Positions 17,174 to 25,121 of a stretch of DNA of 64,000 nt are shown piece by piece. The notes below the pieces were generated by a model that worked only from the letters and a program-made list of their open reading frames with translations, did no database searches and was not told the DNA's origin. The stretch spans positions 1 through 64,000 of the forward strand of contig JALFSI010000040.1 of NCBI GenBank assembly GCA_022779365.1, given 5' to 3'. The position numbers and the translations under genes were made by a program. This DNA comes from CAG-170 sp022779365. GTDB taxonomy: Bacteria; Bacillota; Clostridia; Oscillospirales; Oscillospiraceae. Numbering within the stretch: the stretch's first letter is position 1; each line of letters starts with the position of its first letter.

Positions 17174-18070
17174 ATGACCAAGAAAAAAGACAAGCAGAGA
17201 ACATTCTTCATTCTCTGCTTCCTCATTCCGCCGCTTGTGCTGTTTGCGCTGCTGTACATTTGGCCCTTTATCTATGCATTTATCATCAGCCTGTTTTCGT
17301 GGTCCGGCTACAGCCAAGACATGACGTTTTCCGGCCTTGCGAATTTCAAGCAGGCGTTTTCCGACCCGCTGGTCGGTCAGGCTCTGCTGCATAATCTGTT
17401 CCTGCTGGTGTGGAACACGGCGGTCACACTGACGCTTTCACTGTTCTTTGCCGTGTGCTTTACGCGACTGAAGCTGAAACACAGCGGATTTTTCCGCATT
17501 ATATATTTCTTCCCGAATACGCTCTCCATTATCGTCGTCGGCGTCCTGTGGATGTTCATTTTCAACCCGAACTTCGGCCTTTTGCAGGGTCTGCTGAACG
17601 CAGTTGGGCTGGGCAGCTGGGTCGTCAACTGGCTGGGGGATAAGCGGTATGTCCTTGGCGCGCTGGTCGCGCCGCAGGCGTGGATGTATATCGGGTTCTA
17701 CATGGTGCTGTTTATTGCCGCGATCCAGAACATTCCCGAGGACTACTATGAGGCAGCGACGCTGGACGGTGCGGGGCAGTTCAAGCAGTTTTTCACCATT
17801 ACCATTCCGCTGATCTGGGGTACGCTGCGCATCACTCTGGTGCACCTGGTCGCGAACGCGTTCGAAAAGACGTTTTCGCTGGTCTATGTTGTCACAAAGG
17901 GCGGACCGAGCCATGCCTCTGAGGTCATGACGACCTATCTGTACGATCAGGCATTCAAATACGGCAAGTTCGGATATGGCTCAACCATCGGCGTGCTGCT
18001 GTTTCTGGTCGTGGCCGTTATCAGTCTGACGATTTACAAGCTCACCGAGCGCGAAGCGATCGAGTTTTAG
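17174..18070 (+). CDS. ABC importer permease (MalF/UgpA-like)
   Basis: A 298-aa inner-membrane protein with six helices. The coupling-helix EAA motif is at about residues 193-212 (YYEAATLDGAGQFKQFFTIT). The N-terminal MTKKKDKQRTFF is the usual positive tail. It forms the import channel with the next gene and receives substrate from the lipoprotein upstream. No ATPase is encoded in the operon, so a shared MsmX-type ATPase elsewhere must energise it. The start follows AAGGGGGA. Confidence 0.88.
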   Translation: MTKKKDKQRTFFILCFLIPPLVLFALLYIWPFIYAFIISLFSWSGYSQDMTFSGLANFKQAFSDPLVGQALLHNLFLLVWNTAVTLTLSLFFAVCFTRLKLKHSGFFRIIYFFPNTLSIIVVGVLWMFIFNPNFGLLQGLLNAVGLGSWVVNWLGDKRYVLGALVAPQAWMYIGFYMVLFIAAIQNIPEDYYEAATLDGAGQFKQFFTITIPLIWGTLRITLVHLVANAFEKTFSLVYVVTKGGPSHASEVMTTYLYDQAFKYGKFGYGSTIGVLLFLVVAVISLTIYKLTEREAIEF

Positions 18071-18081
18071 GAGGCACCTGC

Positions 18082-18930
18082 ATGAAAAAGAATCGAAAGC
18101 TGCCCGCTGTTCTGGGCATGGGCGTTGTCAAGCTGATTTTGCTGGTCTACGCCGTTATCGTCATTTTCCCGATGGTCTGGTGCATCATGTCCTCACTGAA
18201 AACCACCAAGGAATTCTATGCCGACGTCTGGGCACTGCCCAGCTCGCTCTATTTCCAGAATTTCAAAACCGCATGGGAAACGGCAGACATCGGCATCAAC
18301 GTCGTCAATTCTATCGTGATTGTCGGCTGTACGGTCCTGCTTGCCATGATTCTGGCTGCTATGATCTCCTATGTTGTCACACGCTATCGCTTCCCAGGCA
18401 GCGGCTATATCAAAATACTGTTTATTCTCGGCACCTTTGTGCCGCTGATGCTGGGTACGATTCCGGAATTTCTGATTTTGCAGAAGCTGCACCTGTATAA
18501 CACGCGCATCGGCCTGATTTTGGTCTATACGGCCTATTCGCTGCCGCTTTCCGTCATGATCATGACCAGCATTTTTGAAACCCTCCCTTCGACCTACAGC
18601 GAAGCAGCTATGATTGACGGCTGCAATCATTTTCAGGTGTTTTTCCGCATCATGCTGCCACTGGCGCGCTCGGGACTTGTCACCATCAGTATTTTTAATT
18701 TTCTGTGGACATGGAACGACTATCTGTACGCCATGACGTTCCTGCCGTCGGCTTCGAAGCGGACGCTGCCGGTCGGCATGGTCATGCTGCAAAGCACTGC
18801 TATGTACAAAACTGACTGGGGCGCGTTGTTTGCGGGTCTTGTGATCATCATGATTCCCTCGGTGCTGGTATACGCATTCTTCAACAAGCAGCTACAATCT
18901 GGAATGAACGCCGGCGGGATCAAGGGGTAA
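18082..18930 (+). CDS. ABC importer permease (MalG/UgpE-like)
   Basis: A 282-aa partner permease with six helices. The EAA loop reads YSEAAMIDGCNHFQVFFRIM, and the C-terminus ends FFNKQLQSGMNAGGIKG, a common finish in this family. It starts 11 bp after the first permease, with an AGGAGG site overlapping that stop. Confidence 0.88.
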   Translation: MKKNRKLPAVLGMGVVKLILLVYAVIVIFPMVWCIMSSLKTTKEFYADVWALPSSLYFQNFKTAWETADIGINVVNSIVIVGCTVLLAMILAAMISYVVTRYRFPGSGYIKILFILGTFVPLMLGTIPEFLILQKLHLYNTRIGLILVYTAYSLPLSVMIMTSIFETLPSTYSEAAMIDGCNHFQVFFRIMLPLARSGLVTISIFNFLWTWNDYLYAMTFLPSASKRTLPVGMVMLQSTAMYKTDWGALFAGLVIIMIPSVLVYAFFNKQLQSGMNAGGIKG

Positions 18931-18933
18931 TGC

Positions 18934-19752
18934 ATGTTTGAAAACATCCGCGAGGCGTATATGGCGCCGTTTCAGGTCATTGGGAATCTGTATTTTGTTG
19001 GGACGAGGCCGGCATCGGTGCATCTGATCGATACGGGCAAGGGGCTGATCCTGCTGGACAGCGGTTATGACGAGCTGCTGGAGCTGGTGCTGGACAATAT
19101 GCACGCGCTGGGCTTCAATGAAAAAGACATCCGATGGATTGTCCATTCGCACGGGCATATCGACCATCTGGGCGCGACAAAGCGCCTGTGCGCCATGAGC
19201 GGCGCAAAAACCGCGATTGGCCGCGCCGATCGGGAGTATGCAAATGGGACGCGCGATCTGACCTATGCAGGAGAGCTCGGACTGACATATCACACCGCAT
19301 TTGAGCCGGATCTTCTGCTGGATGACGGCGACACGCTCCGGCTTGGCAATACCGAGATGCACTGTCTGCACACTGCGGGTCACACGGAGGGGACCATGTC
19401 CTATTTTTTCCGGCTGAATGTGCCGGAGCGCGGACTGATCGCCGGAACGCATGGCGGAATCGGCGTAAACACCATGTCGCGTGAATTTCTGCTGGCACAC
19501 GGACTGCCGCTTTCGCTGCGCGACGATTTCCGGCGCGGCCTTGCGCGGCTGCGGCAGCTGCATGTGGATGTGCTCATCCCCAACCATCAGGACCAGTGGA
19601 ATACTGCCGAGCGGTATCGGAGAAAGCTGGCCGGAGACAGCGATGCGTTTGTGGACGCGGCCGCGTGGCCCGCTTATCTGGATATGGCAGAGCAGCGGCT
19701 GGACGCAATGTTAAAGGGAGAGAAAATATGCGCTATAACAGAACCGCATTGA
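18934..19752 (+). CDS. metallo-beta-lactamase-fold hydrolase
   Basis: A 272-aa protein with the zinc-binding motif HSHGHIDHLG at about residues 70-79 and further His/Asp positions (HTAGHTEGTM, and IPNHQDQW near the end). It resembles class B3-like MBL hydrolases and glyoxalase II relatives; the exact reaction is unclear. It starts 3 bp after the permease stop with AAGGGG, so it belongs to the operon. Inferred role: hydrolysis of a (thio)ester, lactone or amide bond of the imported compound. Confidence 0.75.
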   Translation: MFENIREAYMAPFQVIGNLYFVGTRPASVHLIDTGKGLILLDSGYDELLELVLDNMHALGFNEKDIRWIVHSHGHIDHLGATKRLCAMSGAKTAIGRADREYANGTRDLTYAGELGLTYHTAFEPDLLLDDGDTLRLGNTEMHCLHTAGHTEGTMSYFFRLNVPERGLIAGTHGGIGVNTMSREFLLAHGLPLSLRDDFRRGLARLRQLHVDVLIPNHQDQWNTAERYRRKLAGDSDAFVDAAAWPAYLDMAEQRLDAMLKGEKICAITEPH

Positions 19753-20789
19753 TCGATTACTGCACCGAGGCTCTGATGGTCGCGGGCGCAAGCCGCAGCG
19801 AGGCGGAACAGACGGCGTGGGTGCTGACCTCAGCGGATGAGCGCGGCGTACATTCGCACGGCGTGATGCGGATGCAGGGCTACACCGCCTGCCTGCAATC
19901 CGGCGGCATCAGTGGCGGCGCGGAATACCGAACGGTTTCGGACGGCGCGTCCTACGCGCTGATTGACGCGGGGCGCGGACTGGGCATCCCGGTTTCGGTC
20001 TGTGCTGCGGAGCTTGCCATCCGAAAGGCAAAGGTCTCCGGCGTCGCCATTGTCAACGTCCGCAACAGCCACCATCACGGCGCATGCGGCTATTATTCCA
20101 TTCAAATGGCGAAGCAGGGGCTGATCGGTCTTGCCATGTCCACCGGCGATATTATTATGGCCGCCGCCGGAACAGCCGAGAATTCCATCGGCAACAACCC
20201 GTTTTCCTACGCCGTTCCGGCGGGAAAATACGGGAATATCTGCTATGACATCGCCATGAGCACCGTCGCCATGGGCAAGGTCGCCATGGCTGCGGACGAT
20301 GGACGGCGCATTCCGCTTGGCTGGATGCTGGACAGGGACGGCAATCCGACCACCGACCCGTGGTCGTATGCCAACGGCGGCACGCTTGTGCCGTTCGGCG
20401 GATATAAGGGCTCGGGGCTTTCCATGATGGTTGAGTCGCTTGCCGGAATTTTGTCCGGCGCGGCGCTTTTGAAAGACATCCACGCATGGAATCAGGACCC
20501 GTCGCGCGGCGGAAACGTCGGGCACTGCTTCCTTGCAATCGACCCGAAGCACATCAATCCGAATTTTGACGTTCCGGCGCGTGCGGAAAAAATGATCACG
20601 CAGCTGCGCGCGCATCGCAGAGCCCCGGGCGTGGAGCGCATTTACTTCCCAGGGGAAATCGAACAGGAAAAGGAAGCCGACGCGCAGTGTAACGGCATTC
20701 CTCTCCCGCCAGCCAGCGAGCACGCGCTTGTGCGCACCGCCGAGATGACTGGCATATGCTTTGATCGGGAGGTGATGCGGCATGTCTGA
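19728..20789 (+). CDS. malate/L-lactate dehydrogenase family oxidoreductase (Ldh2)
   Basis: A 353-aa NAD(P)-dependent dehydrogenase of the Ldh2/MDH2 type, not a Rossmann enzyme. Recognisable motifs are SADERGVHSHGVMRM (catalytic His region), NSHHHGACGYYS, NPFSYAVPAG and PFGGYKGSGLSMM. Relatives reduce or oxidise 2-oxo/2-hydroxy acids, ureidoglycolate, delta-1-piperideine-2-carboxylate or 2,3-diketo sugars. The start at 19728 follows AAAGGGAG and overlaps the previous gene by 25 bp; the longer frame to 19596 is only readthrough. Confidence 0.85.
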   Translation: MRYNRTALIDYCTEALMVAGASRSEAEQTAWVLTSADERGVHSHGVMRMQGYTACLQSGGISGGAEYRTVSDGASYALIDAGRGLGIPVSVCAAELAIRKAKVSGVAIVNVRNSHHHGACGYYSIQMAKQGLIGLAMSTGDIIMAAAGTAENSIGNNPFSYAVPAGKYGNICYDIAMSTVAMGKVAMAADDGRRIPLGWMLDRDGNPTTDPWSYANGGTLVPFGGYKGSGLSMMVESLAGILSGAALLKDIHAWNQDPSRGGNVGHCFLAIDPKHINPNFDVPARAEKMITQLRAHRRAPGVERIYFPGEIEQEKEADAQCNGIPLPPASEHALVRTAEMTGICFDREVMRHV

Positions 20790-21978
20790 AAACCGAATTT
20801 CACGCCGCGCAAACGCTGTGGGCCGCACAAAAATCCGCATGATGTATGAGCTGGAGGCACAATACGAGAACGTGATCTCCTTCACCGTCGGCGAGCCGGA
20901 TTTTCCGACGCCCGACAATATCGTGCGGGCGTGCAAGGCGTCGCTGGACGCGCACCAGACGTTCTACGCGCCCAATCAGGGCGTATACGCACTGCGCGAG
21001 GCCGTCGCGCGGCGAATACGCCTGACGCATGGCGTGCGCTATACGCCGGAGGAGATTCTGATTACGGCCGGCGGCATGGATGCGCTGCGGATGGCGGCAG
21101 AGGCGCTGATTGATCCCGGAGATGAGGTGCTGATCCCGAATCCGTACTGGGCGAATCACTATCACCATCCGCTGTTGGAGTTGGGCGTGCCGATTCCGGT
21201 GCCGGTTGCGGAGAAGTGCAATTTTATGTATGACCCGGACGAACTGGAGCGGTATGTGACACCACGCACCAAAATGATCGTGCTGAACTCGCCGTCGAAT
21301 CCTACCGGCCGCGTCATGGACCGGAAAACGATGGAGCGGCTGTGTGCGTTTGTCAAACAACATGATCTGATTCTGATCAGTGACGAGGTGTACGAGCACC
21401 TGATTTATGACGGTGTGGAATTTTGCAGTCCGCTGATGTTTGCTGGGATGAAGGAGCGCACCGTTCTGTGCAGCTCGCTTTCCAAAACCTATGCCATGAC
21501 CGGCTGGCGGCTTGGATACGCCTGCGGACCGGAAGATATCATCTCCGCCATGCTGCGGATGAACGAGAACACCATTGCAAGTCCGACAACGTTTGTGCAA
21601 TACGCGGCGATCGAGGCGCTGGATGGACCGCAGGATGCAAAAAAGCACATGGTTGAAGCGTTCCATCAGCGGCGCGATCTGATCTGCCGTGAGCTGAACG
21701 CGATCGACGGTATCCGCTGTTCTGTCCCGCAGGGCGCGTTCTATGTGTTTGCGGATATCCGCGGCACAGGACTGAGCAGCGAGAAATTCAGCGCCCGGCT
21801 GCTCAGAGAGCAGCAGGTGAGCGTTACGCCAGGCAACGGCTTCGGCTCGAGTGGAGAGGGCTATGTGCGTATGTCCTATGCGCTTTCCGCTGAAAAAATA
21901 CTGGAAGGAATCAAACGAATCCGGCGGTTTGTGCAATCGCTCAAGCGACCGGAGCAGGGCGAAAAGAGAGGCAAATGA
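20782..21978 (+). CDS. PLP-dependent aminotransferase, class I/II
   Basis: A 398-aa fold-type I aminotransferase. The pyridoxal-phosphate Lys lies in SLSKTYAMTGWRLGY. Other hallmarks are NSPSNPTGRV, ISDEVYEHLIYDG and the C-terminal Arg in GYVRMSYA. It overlaps the dehydrogenase by 8 bp. In this operon it probably moves the amino group of the imported or released compound, giving a 2-oxo acid for the aldolase encoded next. Confidence 0.9.
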   Translation: MSENRISRRANAVGRTKIRMMYELEAQYENVISFTVGEPDFPTPDNIVRACKASLDAHQTFYAPNQGVYALREAVARRIRLTHGVRYTPEEILITAGGMDALRMAAEALIDPGDEVLIPNPYWANHYHHPLLELGVPIPVPVAEKCNFMYDPDELERYVTPRTKMIVLNSPSNPTGRVMDRKTMERLCAFVKQHDLILISDEVYEHLIYDGVEFCSPLMFAGMKERTVLCSSLSKTYAMTGWRLGYACGPEDIISAMLRMNENTIASPTTFVQYAAIEALDGPQDAKKHMVEAFHQRRDLICRELNAIDGIRCSVPQGAFYVFADIRGTGLSSEKFSARLLREQQVSVTPGNGFGSSGEGYVRMSYALSAEKILEGIKRIRRFVQSLKRPEQGEKRGK

Positions 21979-21979
21979 T

Positions 21980-22753
21980 ATGAGCAGACTGATTGATCTT
22001 AAAATGAAGCTGAAGCAGCGCACGCCGGTTCTCGGCACGACCATCGGCAACGTCGCGTGGTCGGGACTGGCCCAGAAGGTCGCTGCCTTCCCGTTTGATT
22101 TTCTGGTGCTGGATGAAGAGCACGGAACGCTTTCGGCGGAATCCTCCGAAGAAATTCTCCGCGTCTGCCGCCTGTGCGATCTGCCCACGATCGTTCGGAT
22201 TCCCGATGCGGTGCCGCATATCATTTCCAAAACGCTGGATATGGGCGCTGACGGTCTGATGATTCCGCGCTTTGAGCACATGGAGCAGTTGGAAACCGCA
22301 ATCTGCGCAGCACGCTATTATCCGCGCGGACGCAAGGGCTGCGGCGGTTTCTCCAATCTGCGTGCCGAGGACGGCGGCAGCGTTGAAACCTATAACGACA
22401 ACCGCCTTCTGGTCATTCAAATCGAGTCGTATGAGGGGCTGACCATTCTGCCGCAGGCGCTGGAAAAATACCGCGATGAGATTGCCTGCGTGCTGATCGG
22501 GCCCTATGATTCGTCCATTATGATCGGGACGCCGCTGGATATCACGAGCGACCCGATGACGGACTATATCCGGAGGGTTTTTGATATTTGCTGCGAGGCG
22601 GGCGTTTCCTGCGGAAGCTTTGTCGATGATGCCGGCATGATCGGGCGTTACCGCGAGCTCGGCGCAAACGTCTATTGGACAGGCACGGAGATTTCGCTCC
22701 TGTGTGAGGCCTACGGCAATCTCTGCCGCGCGTTTAAGGAGAAAACAGAATGA
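21980..22753 (+). CDS. HpcH/HpaI family aldolase
   Basis: A 257-aa class II (metal-dependent) aldolase. LVLDEEHGT, TIVRIPD, MIPRFEHMEQ, RYYPRGRKG, IQIESYEG and LIGPYDSS match the metal- and pyruvate-enolate-binding landmarks. The family splits 4-hydroxy-2-oxo acids into pyruvate and an aldehyde. The start at 21980, one base after the previous stop, has GAGAGG upstream; a longer frame from 21851 overlaps the aminotransferase and is not used. Confidence 0.88.
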   Translation: MSRLIDLKMKLKQRTPVLGTTIGNVAWSGLAQKVAAFPFDFLVLDEEHGTLSAESSEEILRVCRLCDLPTIVRIPDAVPHIISKTLDMGADGLMIPRFEHMEQLETAICAARYYPRGRKGCGGFSNLRAEDGGSVETYNDNRLLVIQIESYEGLTILPQALEKYRDEIACVLIGPYDSSIMIGTPLDITSDPMTDYIRRVFDICCEAGVSCGSFVDDAGMIGRYRELGANVYWTGTEISLLCEAYGNLCRAFKEKTE

Positions 22754-23700
22754 ATGCATTACACGGTATTTATGCCTATCCCATACCGGAGCGCATCACG
22801 CATGGCATTGACGGCTGCGTGCTGAACGCGGTCAGCGAGGATCCGGCGGTGTACCGCGCCTATCAGGATAAGGAAAATGTGAATTTTCTGGTCATCCGGC
22901 AGGGGATCGTCAACGATGTTCTGGCGTATTATCCGAACGTCAGATGGCTTCAGCTGCTGAACGCGGGCTTTGAAAAGGTCGCTCTGGAGGTTTTGCGGCA
23001 GCGTGGCATATGCCTTACCAATGCCAGAAGTGTCTACTGCACCACTATCGCGGAGGATGTGATTGCCAAGATCCTGCTGCTGGCGCGCAATTATATGCGT
23101 CATTTCCGCGATCAGGAGCAGCATTTCTGGCCAGACGACGAGCAACTGCCAAACTGCAATCTGGATCTTAGCGGGCGCGTGCTGGGAATTCTGGGCGCGG
23201 GTGCAATCGGCCGTGAAATTGCCGTTCGGGCGCGGGCCTTTGGACTGATCGTGCGGGGCTATGATCCGTATATCGGCAGCCGCGAGGGCTTTGAAGCCAT
23301 CTATCAGGGGGCGGACGGTCTGAAGCGCCTGCTGGGTGAAAGCGACTTTGTGATCACCAGCCTCCCGGTTACGCCGGAGACGGTAGACATCATCAATGGT
23401 ACCACGCTGGGCTATATGAAGCCGACGGGGTATCTGATCAATGTCGCGCGCGGCGCGATTGTAGACGAGGACGCGCTTGTCCGCGCGCTGAACAGCCATC
23501 GGATCGCAGGGGCGGCATTGGACGTCACCAAAACAGAACCGCTTGACGCCGGCAGTCCGCTGTGGACGGCAGAAAACCTGATGATTACGCCGCACCGCGC
23601 CGCCTACGGCGACCAGATGCAGCACAAGATGTGCGCGCTCATCGAACGGAACATCCATCACTGGCTCCGCGACGAGCCACTGGAAGACAGGATTTTGTAA
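22750..23700 (+). CDS. D-2-hydroxyacid dehydrogenase
   Basis: A 316-aa NAD-dependent reductase of the D-isomer family. The Rossmann motif is GAGAIGREI. The catalytic Arg is in INVARGAIVDEDAL, Glu in TKTEPLDAGSPLW and His in MITPHRAAYG. It overlaps the aldolase gene by 4 bp and is the last gene of cluster 1. It may reduce a 2-oxo acid or the aldolase product to a hydroxy acid. Confidence 0.88.
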   Translation: MNALHGIYAYPIPERITHGIDGCVLNAVSEDPAVYRAYQDKENVNFLVIRQGIVNDVLAYYPNVRWLQLLNAGFEKVALEVLRQRGICLTNARSVYCTTIAEDVIAKILLLARNYMRHFRDQEQHFWPDDEQLPNCNLDLSGRVLGILGAGAIGREIAVRARAFGLIVRGYDPYIGSREGFEAIYQGADGLKRLLGESDFVITSLPVTPETVDIINGTTLGYMKPTGYLINVARGAIVDEDALVRALNSHRIAGAALDVTKTEPLDAGSPLWTAENLMITPHRAAYGDQMQHKMCALIERNIHHWLRDEPLEDRIL

Positions 23701-24193
23701 GTGTAAGGTCGCAATACACCTCCCAATATAAGCGCCGGATGGCTGCCGATTCTGCCGGCAGATGTCCGGCGCTCAGATTATTGGCACGGGTGCGGGGAAT
23801 ATGCCGCCTGCCGGTTTGTCTTCTCTTCCGACGCTTTAAGCCATTTTTGTTACCCGCCTCCGTAAACTTTTTCAATTCAGAGGCAGATATTTTGCGCAAA
23901 TTGCATTTTGAACAGCCTGTTTTGAAAATTTTTTCGTCAGCATAAAAATAGCCGCTGCTTTCATCGGCAGCGGCGTGCTCGGCATGGGGAAGGGCTGTGT
24001 TTTCTCATGAAACGCTCTTTGAACGTGTCCGATACCTTGCAATAAATCCGAAAAATTGATTCGGACGGTCCATCCGTCCGTTTCTTGCGACTGTCAGTTA
24101 GAGGAGACTAACCATTAAGAAGAAATCTTGCGATGGTAGATTTTGAATTTGAATTTCAATATGCAGAAGAAAACAGGCTGCTTTGTAAAAAAT
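23701..24193. other. gene-free stretch after cluster 1
   Basis: No gene is seen. An imperfect inverted repeat at about 23732-23772 (GCGCCGGA... / ...TCCGGCGC) may act as the operon terminator, although it lacks a T-run. Another hairpin lies near 23951-23976 (GCCGCTGC... / ...GCAGCGGC). Confidence 0.4.
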
Positions 24194-24731
24194 CAGCGAC
24201 AGCATTCCCGCCGGACGCTGCGTGGTGCTCTACGGCGGCAGCGGCTAAAGAACGGTTCACCTGGCGGCAAAGCTTCTCTTCTGGCTGTCCCGATGCTGTC
24301 AGGGGATTTGAAGCTGCTGCGGCAATCCATCCGCACTCGGAGCGCGTTCACAACGCTGTTTCAGAAGCTGCGGGCGTTGCCGTCGTACAAGGAAATTCTG
24401 ACGACGCCTATGGCGCTGCGAGTCATCCGCATTGCCGAGACGCAGCCCGCTTCCGCTGAAACGCGGGGCATTGACTAATACTGTTTCTTGATTAAATTGT
24501 TGAATCAAGAAACCCGCGTGCTTCGCACGCTGGAATTGCACAGTTGTGCAATTCCCCGTCTCATACAGTTCTTAACGCACCTTCGGTGCTATAAAAATCT
24601 TTTCAAGATTTTTAATAAGAACTAGTATTAAAGCACCGAAAGAGCAAGTATCTGTCGCTTTGGTCCTCCCTGTGGGAATTATGTTCTGCGCTGTGCTGGT
24701 GACATCGGTTGCCGCCGGTCTCACTCTGTGA
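24194..24731 (+). pseudogene. decayed ECF-type transporter genes (A and T fragments), interrupted by repeat
   Basis: Around 24197-24252 one frame reads ISDSIPAGRCVVLYGGSG followed by a stop; this resembles the Walker A region of an energy-coupling-factor ATPase. From 24299 another frame reads LRALPSYKEILTTPMALRV and then ETQPASAETRGID. The last part matches the A-x-R-G signature of EcfT/CbiQ membrane subunits. It stops exactly where the 151-bp repeat starts (24478). After the repeat, a hydrophobic segment (VALVLPVGIMFCAVLVTS) ends at a stop at 24731 and could be the lost C-terminal helix. Identification is by motif reading only. Confidence 0.4.
24478..24628 (-). repeat. MITE-like 151-bp repeat, copy C
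   Basis: Reverse-complement copy of 13669-13819 with two substitutions in 151 bp; the 2 kb-scale left copy (1615-1765) is diverged. Ends ATACTGTTTCTTGATTAAA and ...AATAAGAACTAGTAT. It sits inside the decayed EcfT-like frame. Together with copy B it brackets cluster 1. Confidence 0.75.
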
Positions 24732-24824
24732 TCGTCATCCTTGCGGCGTTCAACCATATTCAATTTAAAAACGGTTCGCGCGCGGGCTCATTTAGGATAT
24801 TTGCTTGTAATCTCCCATATTACG

Positions 24825-24862
24825 CATAAGGACTCCATTTCCGCGGAAATGGAGTCCTTATG
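24825..24862. repeat. perfect 38-bp palindrome
   Basis: A perfect inverted repeat of two 19-base arms without a loop, centre CCGCGG, outer ends CATAAGG/CCTTATG. It has no T-run, so it is not an obvious terminator. The surroundings (24732-25121) contain no recognisable gene. Confidence 0.7.
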
Positions 24863-25121
24863 GTCGTACCAATAGACGCCCAGCTCTGTCGTTTTTTATA
24901 TAGCCAGTCAGGAGCGTTATCGTAATTATTGCTAAAAAGTTTTATTGACTAGATAACTGCACTTATTATATGGATTTGAGATCATTGCACACCGCAGCGC
25001 CAGCCTGACTGAAGATGCCAGCGGTACAGCTTCTTGGTGTTTTAATGATCGATCTGTATTTATAAAAGCGCTATACCCCGCGCCCGCCCTTATCATGGAA
25101 AGCCACGTCAATCCTATTTGC

